From Setoptus koraiensis (taxonomy: Eukaryota; Arthropoda), in NCBI GenBank assembly GCA_048013815.1, contig CM106585.1:11780001-11844000 (forward strand): DNA of 64,000 nucleotides, in the 5' to 3' direction. Below are positions 1-11,321 of the stretch, piece by piece. The position numbers and the translations under genes are program-made. The stretch's first letter is position 1, and every line of letters starts with the position of its first letter. A model generated the notes under the pieces. That model had not been told where the DNA came from and did no database searches. It worked only from the letters and a program-made list of their open reading frames with translations.

Positions 1-697
1 GATATTGCAGCCGAATGGCTCGCACTTGTCGGCAATGGGCCCGTGATTTGTGTCACCAGACAGCGCACATCACAAGTTCATTGGGTCACACTTTCGATAT
101 ATCGTTATTAACTTGGACGAACACACGATATATATTATCGATATTATCAACAAGGGACATATTGGGCATCTGTCTAGATCTTCTGCCAGTGACACTCGGA
201 ATTGCACTCCAAATCAGAGCTGACCAGTCTCGTTATCTCATAAATGATGAAACTTGCATGATTTTGCCAAAATTGAAGCCTATAGATGACGGGCCTCGCC
301 GGCCCCATCAGCCACATTGTGACCATTATCGTATGCGATTATCGCATTGCAAAGTAGAATAATCAAATTTCTCAGGCAGTGCAGCTCTATGCAAGTGGGG
401 CTCGGATCAATAAAAGGGCTGCTGTGATCAATAAAAGTAGCGCCAGATCCGGGTCGTTTGGTGCCTCAGTCGAAATATTTGCTATCTAGCGTTGCGGGTT
501 CATTATTAGTTTATTATTATTACGACGGGACAATTTTTTTGCACATGGAATTATTTCTCTGCTATTCTGAGTGAACAGCCGAGAGAAAAGATCCGATTTC
601 CTGTCGAGAAAGCGTCTCCTGCCGGGCGAGCACAATGACAATGTATGAGATGTATACAATGAGAAGACAAAAGAAAAACACAAAAAAAAAGAGAAAA

Positions 698-749
698 ATA
701 CCAGGAAAAACACACAAGAATACCAGGCAAAACACACAAAAATATCAGG
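698..749 (+). repeat. 22-bp tandem repeat, about 2.4 copies
   Basis: Purine-rich copies beginning ATACCAGG followed by an AAACACACAA core repeat at 698 and 720. They lie at the end of an A-rich tract that starts near 665. Confidence 0.75.
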
Positions 750-779
750 CTAGATGCATTTGGAGATTTTTCGTCGGAT

Positions 780-815
780 CGGTTGTTTATTCATAGTCGG
801 TTCTTTATTCATAGT
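780..815 (+). repeat. 18-bp direct repeat, 2 copies
   Basis: Two adjacent copies of an 18-mer ending TTTATTCATAGT (780-797 and 798-815) differ at one base. Confidence 0.75.
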
Positions 816-1062
816 TGTTTTTGATACTTGTTGACTACGACTCTCGCTCGGTATTTTTCTTGTTGCCTCACGTTGGCCAGTCACTCCTTTGTCGATCACT
901 GTTTTGTGTCGACTGTCGCAACTTTTGGGGCCCTCGTGTTTGGGGCCCCGAGACAATGAGGCCCACTGAATTGGGAGCTATGTTGCCTAATTAAGCCGTG
1001 CTCAACAACAGGCCGCGTTGCGTCCGCTGTTGTGCGCCGGTGCGAGCCAACGAAGATGAAAT

Positions 1063-1111
1063 GGCATTAATTAATTAAGTGGCACTAGGTGGCACCTAAT
1101 TAATTAATGCC
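1063..1111. repeat. AT-rich inverted repeat with TAATTA cores
   Basis: Arms starting GGCATTAATTAATTA at 1063 and ending in its reverse complement at 1111 flank a short GC-rich centre. The arms hold overlapping TAATTA sites, typical homeodomain targets. A folded-DNA or paired homeodomain site is possible. Confidence 0.7.
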
Positions 1112-1523
1112 GATGAACGACTGCGGATGACATTGCTCGCGAGTGATTTGAGTTGCGCCAGTGGCCTATGTTTGGCGCAAACAGTTAGATTGGTTAGATT
1201 GTCGGTTGATGGACGGGCCTATATTGTTTACTTGGGCTTGTACTCGCAGTTGTCTATTTATAAATCAATCGCGATTTGCGACTGTTTATTGATGCCACTC
1301 AATCAATCAATTAATCAATTGTTGCTGATCGCGTCGCTGCGCATCCAACAGCCAACGTGCCAGCCAGATCGATATCGAGCTGCATATCAGGCCCGATATG
1401 CCGACGCTGCCATGCAATATATACCGAGGCTGTGCCGTATAATGCACATTGGGGCCACTCACTGTGCAATGAATATCGCCGGCGAGCGCACCAGCCACTC
1501 GACCAAATGAACGAGCTGACCGA

Positions 1524-1559
1524 AGCGGCCAAAGTGGCCAGAGCGGCCAAAGTGGCCAG
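1524..1559 (+). repeat. 18-bp direct repeat, 2 exact copies
   Basis: AGCGGCCAAAGTGGCCAG occurs at 1524-1541 and again at 1542-1559. Confidence 0.8.
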
Positions 1560-1854
1560 AGAATAATTAGAATTAGATGGCCAGCATCTCGCCGACGAGT
1601 TGGCGCTGCAGTGGTGCGTCTTAATTAGCTGCGTGTCCACTTAATTTCAATCAAACGGTCGGCCTATATACGGCCGACAGGTGAATGATATATCTGGTGG
1701 CATAAGTGGCATTTTACAACCAGCCAACAAGCTTGCATTTTACCTGCATCGGCCGGCCATTCTCTAGCAGTAGTTGCATAGTGCCACATCTCTATATAGG
1801 CCTGGCTAGCTCGAGCTTGGCGCCAGCTCACCTGTGCCGCTGTTACGCCAGTGC

Positions 1855-1902
1855 GCCACTACGATATCGAGCGATTGAGCCACTACGATATCGAGCGATT
1901 AA
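1855..1902 (+). repeat. 24-bp direct repeat, 2 copies
   Basis: Copies containing CACTACGATATCGAGCGATT lie at 1855-1878 and 1879-1902, directly before the hairpin at 1904. Confidence 0.8.
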
Positions 1903-1903
1903 G

Positions 1904-1933
1904 CTATTACGCAACAGCGTAGTTGCGTAATAG
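1904..1933. repeat. Perfect 12-bp-arm hairpin carrying TTGCGTAA
   Basis: CTATTACGCAAC (1904-1915) and its exact reverse complement (1922-1933) flank a 6-base loop. Each arm contains a C/EBP-PAR-type bZIP word (TTACGCAA or TTGCGTAA), so it may be two opposed binding sites as well as a hairpin. Confidence 0.8.
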
Positions 1934-2691
1934 CGAGCCACCGATCGAGTGTGCGTACCTGTCGATGGCTTACGTAACCCATTTGGCTTGCTTGTCGGTG
2001 TCCAACAACGACAGCAGCAGCGCCGGATATCGATGATTAATGGACCGGCGGCGCATTTAGTGGTCGAGTAGTGTCTCAACAGTGGCATGTCTCGGCATCT
2101 CGTCTCAGTGTTATATCCGCGCCGGTGAGTGGCCACTTTGAGCCACTGGCTACTGCAACAACATTGTACAAACAACATGCTGCAACAACAACATGGTTAT
2201 TATTCAAGCATCGCACAAACATGCCAGCCAGTTGAATTATGGCCTCGGCTGCTGCATTAATTATGCAAATTGTTGCAATACCCGGCGATGCAGTGGCCGC
2301 CGCCGCTGCCCGACGGCCAACGCTGCTGACGGCCAACGATGCCCGACGGCCGACGATGCCCAGCCTCATAAAGCCGCCAAGTGGTAGAATTAATGGTTTA
2401 TATAACTCAATCACCGATTGAAATAGATTTGTCAAACTCGGTCGCCATTCATTCATTGGCTCGCTCAATGAGTGATTCGCGCGACGCGCGCCACTTAATG
2501 GCTTTACGAGCCGACCCGGCGAGCCCACTGACCGTTGGTGGCGCAAATCGCTGCATCGCATTACACCGGTCGCGTCGCCGGCCGCCTAATTGCTTCACCT
2601 CTACGCCGGCCGGCACTCAATTTTATGGCACTCCGGCCACTGTGTGTGGCCCGCTGTCGGGCCGCTCTTGGCCGCTGTCCGGCGCTCCGCG

Positions 2692-2800
2692 CCGCTCTTA
2701 GACCGCCGCTGGCCGCTCTTAGACCGCCGCTGGCCGCTCTTAGACCGCCGCTAGCCGCCATCGGAACGGCGCTAGTCGCTCTCAGACCGCCGCTAGCCGG
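2692..2800 (+). repeat. 21-bp GC-rich minisatellite
   Basis: A unit of the form CCGCTCTTAGACCGCCGCTGG repeats three times almost exactly from 2692 and then degenerates to about 2800. Confidence 0.8.
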
Positions 2801-3354
2801 TCCACCGGCCGCCGGGGCCGCCAGGTGAGCGCCCGGCGTCGCCGGCGCGGTCCGTCTTATTATTATGCAAGCGCGCGTCGCTTTTTCTTCTTCGGTGCCT
2901 CCTTTTTGTGCGCCAGCGCTCGCCCGTCGGCGCGCCGCCCCGACTCGCCGGTCGAGTCGCCGGCCGAGTAGCCGCCCGGGTCGAGTTGCGTCGCGTTGCG
3001 TTGCGGCCTGCACTGGCACCGGAACCGCCGCTCAACTGTGAACTCTGGCTCGCGGCGCTCGCTATTGACACAGCGATGACATCGTCCGACATGTAAACGC
3101 CATAATGGCGTTCCGCTGTCCGGCCCGCCGCTGCCCGCCACTGTCCGCGGCTGTGCGCCGCTGTCCGCTCGGCCAGAACGCGCAACTGGGCCCGACCGGC
3201 GGCGGACCGACCGCTCGAGCGTTGCAATGTACGAGCGTCGCAATGTACGAGCGCCCAGGCGGCCACTTGCCGGCCGGGCGCCCTTGCCGGTCGCGCGAGG
3301 GGCGCCAGGCCGGCAAACAAACAGCGGCCCTGCGCAAAAATGCGCACCGGCACC

Positions 3355-3382
3355 GTTGTTTGTTTGTTTGTTTGTTTGTTTG
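3355..3382 (+). repeat. TTTG microsatellite
   Basis: About six uninterrupted TTTG units; a related TTTG/TCCG array recurs at 26795-26865. Confidence 0.85.
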
Positions 3383-4130
3383 CAACAAAAAGCGATATGA
3401 TTGCGCCAACTGAGGGGGCCGCGCGCGAGAGGGCGCCCCCGCGCGCGCCAACGGACACTCGCCGGGCGAATTAGCATCGACGGGATGAGTGAGCGCGGTG
3501 CATTAGCCGCCAACTGTTAAATGAACCGCCGACTGGGGGCCCGCGACAATCTTTGTTTGTCGTTTGTTTTTTGCTGGCTCCGCTGGCGGCCCTAAGTGAC
3601 GCGACAGACAGGATATCCAGATAAAAACAGTTCGCGTGAGCGTCACGAGTGGCCGTCATTTTGGGCTCGTTTGTTGTGGCACGCGCCGGAATCTCTGATG
3701 CGCTCTCATCAGTCACCGTGGCCAGTCACTTGTCTGGTCACTTTTTGTTTCTTCGGCTCGACGCGGAGCGCCTCTTCGGGCCGCCGTCGGCGGCTGTTGG
3801 CCGCTGTCGGGCGCTGGGGCGAGAGAGAGAGGGAGAGAGGAAGCGAGGGATCGCGCACGCAAAAAGCCATTCCCGGCGGCACAAAAACAACATTTTGCAA
3901 AGCGCCCACAATGGACCCGCCCGTGCGCTCTTTTTTGCCCGAAGAGGCCCGAATGGCCACTCGAGCGGACCGCTGCCGGCCTGACAGTTAAATGTAGCTG
4001 ACGTAACGATGATTCATTAGGCTCCCTCGCTCTGTGTGTCGCTGGCTGTGAGCGGGCCGACTTTTTTGCACCACTCAACAGCTCACCTGACAGAGTGCGG
4101 AAGCACGCGCACGTGCGGGTCCCGGCCCGC

Positions 4131-4197
4131 GTGCACCGCGTGCACCATGTGCATCATGTGCACTATGTGCATTATGTGCATTATGTGCATTATGTGC
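4131..4197 (+). repeat. 9-bp minisatellite (ATGTGCATT)
   Basis: About seven copies, degenerate at the left and exact at the right. The array abuts the 20-bp CRE-like array at 4199. Confidence 0.8.
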
Positions 4198-4198
4198 G

Positions 4199-4258
4199 CA
4201 CACCGAATGACGTAACAGCACACTGAATGACGTAACAGCACACTGAATGACGTAACAG
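4199..4258 (+). repeat. 20-bp tandem array with three TGACGTAA sites
   Basis: Three copies (4199-4218, 4219-4238, 4239-4258) each contain TGACGTAAC, with TGACGTAA at 4208, 4228 and 4248. A further TGACGTAA lies at 3999-4006. The word is a CRE/PAR-bZIP half-site combination, and the 20-bp spacing puts the sites on one helix face. Confidence 0.8.
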
Positions 4259-4337
4259 CACGCGGCGCATTCTATCCAATTCTATTATGTCCGTTTCTGG
4301 CAGCATTCACTGTGGCAAATTCTCTGCAAGAATATTT

Positions 4338-4400
4338 GCCGTATCTCGCCGTATCTCGCCGTATCTCGCCGTATCTGGCCGTATCTTGCTGCATCTTGCT
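4338..4400 (+). repeat. 10-bp minisatellite (GCCGTATCTC)
   Basis: About six copies of GCCGTATCTC with increasing divergence to the right. Confidence 0.8.
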
Positions 4401-4642
4401 GTTCAACGTGCAGCGGCATTGGTCGTCTGTCATCGCCTCAACCGCTCACCGGCCCGTCACAACTGCTCGCCGGCCCGGCGCACTGTGCACCGGATCTGTG
4501 CCCGTGTGCCCGCGTTGCGACCGTGTGCCCGTGTTGCGCCCATTGCGTACGCTCACCGACAACGACGGGCGCTGTGCCGGTGCGGCACAGCGCCCGGCGC
4601 GGTCGTTGCTGCCGTTGGGCTGGCCGCCCATGCAACCAGCAA

Positions 4643-4699
4643 CCAACAGCCGACGCAACAACCAACAGCCGACGCAACAACCAACAGCCGATGCAACAA
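4643..4699 (+). repeat. 19-bp tandem repeat, 3 copies
   Basis: CCAACAGCCGACGCAACAA repeats at 4643, 4662 and 4681. Confidence 0.85.
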
Positions 4700-4850
4700 C
4701 CAATATCCAACTACCGATATCAATAATCGCAGCAACAACGACGACCATCCGAAAACGAAAGAATATGCGATAATAAAACAAACAGACAACTATGGCGCAG
4801 TCGGCGTTGCCGGCCGTCCATTAATCATTGCTGAATGATCTATTCACCTG

Positions 4851-4989
4851 TTGTTGTTGTTGTTGCTGCTGCTGTTGTCGTTGCTGCTGTTGTTGTTGCT
4901 GTTGCTGCTGTTGATGCTGTTGTTGTTGCCGCTGTGGTTGTTGTTGCCGCTGTGGTTGCTGTTGCCGCTGTGGTTGCTGTTGTTGCCGT
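4851..4989 (-). repeat. CAA/CAG tract (minus sense)
   Basis: TTG/CTG triplets with interspersed GCCGCTGTGGTTG units read as poly-Gln on the minus strand and poly-Val/Ala on the plus strand. All frames are open, so this is not evidence of coding. Confidence 0.85.
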
Positions 4990-5528
4990 TCAGACCCGTC
5001 GGTCGTGTCTACACTCCCAGTTGATGATGATGCGCACACACAACAACCGAAACTCTCCTGTGAACGATCAGTTGTTGCATCATCAGTGTTTATCTCGAGC
5101 GGTCAGCGAACGTACTCAATGGCTTCCATTCAATCGGACATGGCAATGCAAACAACGCCGAGACGCTAAATCAACATGCTCCGGCAGCACTGACCATTTT
5201 CGAGGCAACAGCAGCATCGTAAAGAGAAGAGAGAGAGAGAGATCATTAATGAAATTGAAAGAAACAAAGAATCGCTCGCGAGCTGCTGACTGCATCGTTT
5301 AATTGCGTAATTAATCACCTGTGCCCATTCATCCAGCGCCGGTGCCAACCACTGCCCAAGCACCGGCAATAAACTATCGCTCGCTCGATGGCCGAGCGCC
5401 GAGCAATTATTTATTTTCTCCTATTATCCCCACATATATATTATTGTTGGCGTGTGAGGCCAAAAGTCACAACCAGCCAGCCAGCCAGTTTTGGTGGGCT
5501 ATATTTATTGCTACATCTACTATCCAGC

Positions 5529-5610
5529 GATGATACCATCGGGCGCTGATGCCGTCGAGCGGTGATGCCGTCGGGCGGTGATTCCTTCGAGCGGTGATGC
5601 CGTCGGGCGC
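5529..5610 (+). repeat. 16-bp minisatellite (GTGATGCCGTCGGGCG)
   Basis: Five copies with alternating GGGCG and GAGCG endings. Confidence 0.75.
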
Positions 5611-7670
5611 CGCTAGTCGCAACTTGCAAGCGCCCACTGTCATCGGGCCACTTTTCTGAAATTGCCCAAATTCCCGAATTACCAATTCCCGGCAATTCCC
5701 GGCACCAACCCGCCCGATACCCCGCTACGGTGCGTGTTCGGCTGCTGGCTGCCAAGCCCGACGATCCGGCGCACCGGCGCACCCGCGTGCCCGCACCGCT
5801 CCGCTCCCGAGAGGTGGCTCGTTGGCGGGCCATAGTGAGCAGTTGGTGAATTTGCCACAACTCTGTTGTCGTTGGCGTGTTGCGCAACAATGCGGCACCG
5901 ACCCGCAGGCGCCGCTCGTCGTCCGGCCGGCCGGCCGCACGCAGCTAACGAGCTGCACCCTACTGGCCAGCTCGCTCATCTTTGGTCGGCTGTTCTCGGC
6001 TGTTGCAGAGAATTGTCGGCGGGTCGGCGGCGTGCGCGATTCGTTCCGGCCCGGGCGCTCGCCGCGCGACAGCGCTCTAAATGTCGGGCCGTCGCCGAGC
6101 GCCCCGAAGCCGGTCGGCGCTGCACTGGGCCGTTGTTTGTCATGATTGATCACAGCATCGCAAGCTCTAGCGTCTCCAACTTGACGGCGGCACCACAATC
6201 TCGGCCCGACGAGCGCCAACAACCGGCACCACAATCCCGACAACAACTGGCAATGAGCGAGCGGCCGGCGATAACTGTGCAAAGCGGCGCAATTGTTGAC
6301 CACAACCGCTGACCACAACTGCTGACCACAATGAACGGTGAGCGCCGATCAGTTCACGACTGGCCGGCGCAAAGTCGTGATCGCCATTCATCAGGTGGTC
6401 GGGCTGGGCCGGCCGAAGCGGCCGAGTTGTCGTGCTCGCGGGCCCGTCCGCACGGTCGACCGGGCCAAGCGGCAACGGGGCGCAAGCAAGCAAACGCAAG
6501 CGAGCGAAACAAACGCAAACGAGCGAGACAAACTCAAGCGAGCGAAATAAGCACAAGCGAGCGAGACAAACAAACACAATCGAAACGGAAAGGGGGGGGG
6601 GTGATTAGCCCAGTTTCAATCATGACACTTGCCGGTGTTGCCGCTCGCAACTTTTGAGCGCCCGCGAACCCGACCGGGCGTACAGAGAGCGGCGCGTCTG
6701 GCCGCTCTCTGTCCGCGCGAGCGCCTTTGTCCGTCCGGGCGAGCAGCGCCGTCCGTGCCGGCGGCACCCATTGGCAGCGTCCCGTTACGCTGGCCACGCA
6801 AGCCATTGCGATCTGTCCTACGGCGCAGTTTCAACGATGGCGCCACGGTCTCGCCAGCGGACGGCGCGACCGAGCGTTTCTGTTTCGGCGGCTCTCGAAT
6901 CGTGCCCGCCGGACGGTCTATCCGTCCGACGAGCTCTCTCTCTCTCTCCGGCACACACACGACAATGGCCGGGAAAATTGCAGAAATGCCAGAGATCGGC
7001 AAGCGATAAGGCGCCGCTCGGGCGTCGACGCGTCGACCGGTTCGGTGCGAGCGACTCACGGCCGCCAGCCCGAAGCCAGGTGCTCGCTCGCGTCCGAGCG
7101 GCTCTGTCGGACGCGAGCGAGCCTATAACAAGCTCGGGCCCAATCAGCCCTATATGTTTGCTTGACCTCTGTCGGCGGGACGGCGGCGCTTGTTGCCGGC
7201 CGTGTCAGGCGGCCCGCGTCAGCCAGCTCTATATCTCGTCGACGGCGCTATGCGGCTTGTGCTATATGGCGTCTAATGGGATTGAAATGCGACGGCAAGT
7301 CGCCAGATTATCCGAGCGAACTCGTGATCCGAGTGCCAACTTGCCGTCGACTGTCGCCGGTCGACGGCAAGTCGCCCCGGCTGACACGCCGCAAAGAGCC
7401 CTTCACAATGCCACAAAGTCACAACGCCGCAACGTCGCAACGTCACAAAGTCACAATGTCGCAACGTCGCATTTGTCAGCGCCTCATAAGTCGCGTATGT
7501 GCGGTGTTGTCGAGCCCAATTAATGACAGACGGCTGATTCGCCGTCACGACGGGAAGAATCATATTTTGTATATTTTGTAAATTATGCAAATGTTGCCCG
7601 AATTTGTCGAGCTGTGGCGAGCGTTTGTCTGGGCGACGCCGCAACGACGACACGGCATCGCCAGATGACG

Positions 7671-7750
7671 GCTCGGCTCCCAGTATCGAGGCTCGGCTGC
7701 CGGTATCGAGGCTCGGCCTCTAGTGTCGAGGCTCGGCTTCTTGCATCGAG
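7671..7750 (+). repeat. 20-bp minisatellite, 4 copies
   Basis: Units starting GCTCGGC and ending TCGAG occupy 7671-7690, 7691-7710, 7711-7730 and 7731-7750. Confidence 0.85.
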
Positions 7751-8046
7751 GCGCGGCGGATATTTGCCGGGCTTTGTCGGCACCGTCGCCGAAAATCGGC
7801 AAAGTTGGCAGCGAACAAGAGAAAAGAAAACACTGTCGCGCCGGCCGCTGTCACCTCGAATACTTGTGAAACTCGCTGTCAAATGGCGGCAAATCATGAA
7901 TCGCGCGACTGTCAGTCGCGAATTGTCGCCCATGTTCCGACAATTAACAGCTCGCCGTTGAGCTCGCTTGGGGCGCATGCCGCCAACGACAGCGACCGGC
8001 CCCGCATTGTGTGAATTAGCTCATGTCGCGTAAGTTACGTGAACGC

Positions 8047-8165
8047 GCAACAGCTTATATAACATGTAAGCCATGTTACATCATATAAGCAAATATTATA
8101 TAATATGGCAAATATAATATAACACAGCAAATATAACATAACATGGCAAACATTATGTAATATGG
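8047..8165. repeat. AT-rich patch with degenerate ~20-bp repeats
   Basis: Repeated words GGCAAATATAATATAA, AGCAAATATAACATAA and GGCAAACATTATGTAA stand out from GC-rich flanks about 1 kb before the vvl start. A TATATAA (8056-8062) and a TTATGTAA (8153-8160) lie inside. It could be promoter-proximal DNA or a matrix-type AT patch. Confidence 0.6.
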
Positions 8166-8300
8166 CGACAACGGCGCCGACAAATGTGCAAAAACACAGC
8201 CGACGCATTCCGACAAAGTGACCGCCATGGCGCAACCCGACAGAGATCGGCCGGCGCTCCGGGCGACATTTGACGAGCGGTCACCGCTCGGGAGCGCCGT

Positions 8301-8373
8301 CGAACAGACGCCGAACAGACGCCGAACAAGCGCCGAACAAGCGCCGAACGGGCCGACGAACGGGCCGACGAAG
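8301..8373 (+). repeat. 11-13 bp minisatellite (GCCGAACARAC)
   Basis: Five GCCGAACA-type 11-bp units are followed by two 13-bp GGGCCGACGAAC units. Confidence 0.75.
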
Positions 8374-8817
8374 GGAGTTTCAAAAGAACAACAGAGGGCC
8401 CTCAAACTTTGAGGCTCAAAGTGCCCGTGGCCATTTTGCGGGCCGCCATTGCCCGGCCGCTGGTTGCAATTGTGGCCGAGAGGCGGCGCCACTCGTCGCA
8501 GCGACAGCGCGTCGCTGGCCAGGCTCGCGGGGCCGCACTGCGCATCGTACACGGCAAACACTGAGCACTTTTGTAGGCTCGGCTGCACTGCGGACACTGG
8601 AAAAAATCGCTGCCTGCCCCCCTGCGAGGGTGCGCCGCCAAGCGTGCCAATGTGCGCAAAGTGTGTGTGTGCGCACCGGGGGCCGGCACGAATTTTCGCC
8701 AGCGGTGCAAGCGAGCGAGATGACACGGTGCTTGTGCCGTGCACCAAACTGACTCAATACGAAATCAGATCAGATGAGCGCGGATCGGTGAGCAACGGCG
8801 ACGATCAGACCGTCAGA

Positions 8818-9075
8818 TCCACGACAACAACAGCACCAACAACAGCGACAACAACGCCAACAACGACAGCAACAACGCCAACAACGACAACAACAACAAC
8901 GACGACAGTGACATCGACGACAGTGACAACAACGACCGCGACCCAACGACGGCCACAACAGCGGCAACAACCGAAACAACAACAGCAGCAACAACCACAA
9001 CAACAGCAGCAACAACCAAAACAACAACAGCGGCAAAAGCGACAACAACAACAACGGCGAGCGCAAACAAACGAC
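8818..9075 (+). promoter_or_regulatory. CAA/ACG-rich probable 5' leader of vvl
   Basis: About 250 bases of near-continuous CAA, CGA, ACG and CAG triplets lie immediately before the upstream ORF and start codon. On the sense strand the tract is almost free of T, so an RNA copy would be largely unstructured. It stays open as Thr- or Gln-rich frames but has no start context or conserved segment. I read it as untranslated leader. The transcription start is not identified; a TATATAA lies at 8056-8062 but its use is unsupported. Confidence 0.5.
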
Positions 9076-9080
9076 GCCAA

Positions 9081-9110
9081 ATGACGCGAATGACACAATA
9101 CAGCGAATAG
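9081..9110 (+). promoter_or_regulatory. Nine-codon upstream ORF in frame with vvl
   Basis: ATG at 9081 opens a short reading frame encoding MTRMTQYSE and closes at TAG 9108-9110, 21 nt before the vvl start. It contains a second ATG at 9090. It lies in the same frame as the main ORF, so stop-codon readthrough would add residues to the protein and termination would tune initiation at 9132. It matters only if the transcription start lies upstream of 9081, which the CAA-rich leader suggests but does not prove. Confidence 0.5.
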
Positions 9111-9131
9111 TGCAGAGCGAACTCGTCAACG

Positions 9132-11280
9132 ATGACCACGAATAATTCATATCAGTGCGTTGATCCGCAACAACAATTCAATTGGGCAGTTGCGCAACAC
9201 CAACACCAGCAGCACCAACAGGCGGCCACCAATATAGATCAGCTGCAGCAGCAGCAGCAACAGCAGCACCACCACCAGCAACAACAGCACCAAGTCGAGC
9301 AGCACCACTTGCAGCAGCAGCAAGCTCTGGCCAACTCCGATCAAATAGTTAACCAGCAGCAGCAGCACCATCATCTGCACCAGCAGCAACAGCACCAGCA
9401 CCACCATCTCCAGCAGCATCCACATCAGCAGCAGCAACAGCAGCACCACCACCAGCACCACCATCACCAGCAGCAACAACAACAACAGCAACAACAGCAT
9501 CAGCAGCAGCAGCAACAACTAATTAGTGGCACCAATCAAACAACCAATCACCAGCAAAATGCGGCCTCAGTCACGCCCAATCTAACCAATACCCCGCAGC
9601 ATCCCGCCATCAGGGGCGCGGGTAACACCGGTGCAATGTCGGCCGCTGCCGTCGCCATACATTCGGCCGCGGCTGCAGCGTCCGGCCACCAGGCCGATCT
9701 GAGCCAGGCCGCCTTCAGTGCCGCTCAATTTCAGGCCGCTGCCGCGCACAACGCCCGTCACGCCTTTGCCGCCACCCTAGACCATGCCAATGCCCTGCAT
9801 TCGCTGGCCGGGCACCATCACGCCCACCAGGCGGTGGCGGCCGCGGTGGCCGCGGCCAACATCACGCACCAGCAGCACCATCATCAACAGTTATCGAATC
9901 ATCACCATCATCAACAGTTAACAAATCATCACCATCATCACGCCAGTGCGGCCGGTCACGCGGTCGCCCAGCATCCGCACCATCATCCGCACCACCCGCA
10001 TCATGCGGCCGCGGCGGTCGCCGCAGCGGCCGGCCATCATCACCCCCTGTCGCATCAGGCCGCGGCCGCCACCGCCACCGCGACACATCACCATGCCGCG
10101 CACGCCCATCAGCAACATTTACAGGCAGCGGCCGCGGCCGTTGCCTCACAGCACCACCATCACGCCGCGCACCATCATCATCCGCACGGGCCCCATTCGG
10201 CGGCGGCCGCCGCCGCGGCAGCGGCCGCACTCCATCACCATCATCCGGGTGTCTTAGCGGGCGCCGCGGCCGGTCTGGTCGATCCCACGGCCGCCGCCTA
10301 CGGGCTGAGTGCGGCCGCCGCAGTGGCCGCCCAATCCGCCCAGGTGGCCACAAGCGTGCTGGGTGCCGGTGGCACCACTACCCCCACAACTCCCACCTCG
10401 GCGGGCACCAGTTCGCCGGCCAGTATTGTCCATCAGGCGGCGGCTGCCAGTGCTGCCGCGGCGGTCAATGGTGTTACCACAAGCGCCTATTACAGCCATT
10501 TGACAGCGGGATTGCACGGCGGCGGCAGCGCGGCCGGCACAACAATGCCCGGCTCAAACGGGTTCTCTACGGGTAACAGCGGCAATAACAACAGCGAATC
10601 AGCGACGGGGACACCGGGCGCCGGCACAGGCGCGCCCCCGTCAACAACAACAACCACAAGTGGCAATAGCGGCAATCAATTGGGCTCGGCATCCTCCAAC
10701 GCGACATCTATGGCCATGGAGCAGATGATGTCGCCCCATCACCACCACCACCATCACCACCATCAACAGCAGCATCAGCAGCAGCAACAACAACAGCATC
10801 ATCATCACCAATCGGGATTGCACAACAGCGCCGGCGGTGGTGGTGGTGGCAGCAGCAAATATTCGTCGTCGCAACAGTATCAAATGGATCTAAGTCAACA
10901 GCAACAGCATCATTATAGTCAGCATCCGCAGCACCAAGATCACCTCCAGCAGCAGCCGCCAGAGGGCCAGCGTCGCCAAGACAACAACAACAACAACAAC
11001 AACAACACGGGCCAACAACAACAGGGCAGCGGTCAGTCAATAAATAGATCGAGCTCACTCAAACAATTGGTCTCATCTATCACGCCCACGCTGACCAACG
11101 CCTCGTCGGTCAATTCGTCGGGCGCAACGCGGCCGCCCAGCACGGGCAGCACCATAGGGGCGCTGGCGGTGCCGATGGGCCTCAGCCACCACCACGGGCA
11201 CCACAACAGCAACGGTCTCATGATGGGACTGGGCGCCCTCCATCACAACATGGGCGGCATGGGCAGCGGGCCGGGTTCGG
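9132..11280 (+). other. vvl: vvl coding exon 1: Gln/His/Ala-rich N-terminus
   Basis: This exon encodes residues 1-716 plus the first base of codon 717. In order it shows a Gln/His-rich block (about residues 14-129), an Ala/His block (about 169-407), a Ser/Thr/Gly-rich block (about 410-530), nine His (536-544) followed by Gln/His, a Gly run near 569, and eight Asn at 618-625. The segment [16 protein letters not shown] near the end is ordinary-complexity sequence. His is written with both CAC and CAT and Gln with both CAG and CAA, so the tracts are impure at the DNA level. That argues for maintained protein tracts rather than recent pure repeat slippage. No conserved domain is visible here; such tracts in POU3F proteins usually act in transactivation or condensation, which is inference for this protein. 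Confidence 0.88.
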
Positions 11281-11284
11281 GTGA

Positions 11285-11321
<37 letters not shown>

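Larger units (their letters stand above)
1..8795. other. Upstream intergenic region, no recognisable gene
   Basis: No open frame here resembles a known protein; the long frames overlap on both strands and follow GC-rich or repeated DNA. Two copies of a 12-bp word containing AATAAA (405-416 and 426-437) could be poly(A) signals of a gene ending left of the window, but no coding sequence supports that. POU octamers lie at 2263-2270 and 7585-7592, and TCACCTGT-type E-boxes at 1677, 1828, 4844 and 5315. Tandem and inverted repeats are listed separately. Confidence 0.6.

Noticed and set aside
405-437. Duplicated word containing AATAAA as a 3' end of a left-hand gene
   Set aside because: The preceding frame (15-362) shows no recognisable protein and no other gene evidence; kept only as a note.
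6654-7523. Plus-strand open frame of about 289 codons
   Set aside because: Overlapped by comparable frames in other phases; Arg/Ala-rich composition typical of translated GC-rich DNA; no recognisable domain.
8056-8062. TATATAA as the vvl TATA box
   Set aside because: It sits in an AT-rich repeat and would imply a leader of about 1 kb; no initiator evidence.
8449-9084. Open frame with a Thr/Gln-rich end just upstream of vvl, possibly an N-terminal exon
   Set aside because: Its end is CAA-repeat translation, it terminates before the vvl ATG, and there is an in-frame stop at 9108; treated as leader.
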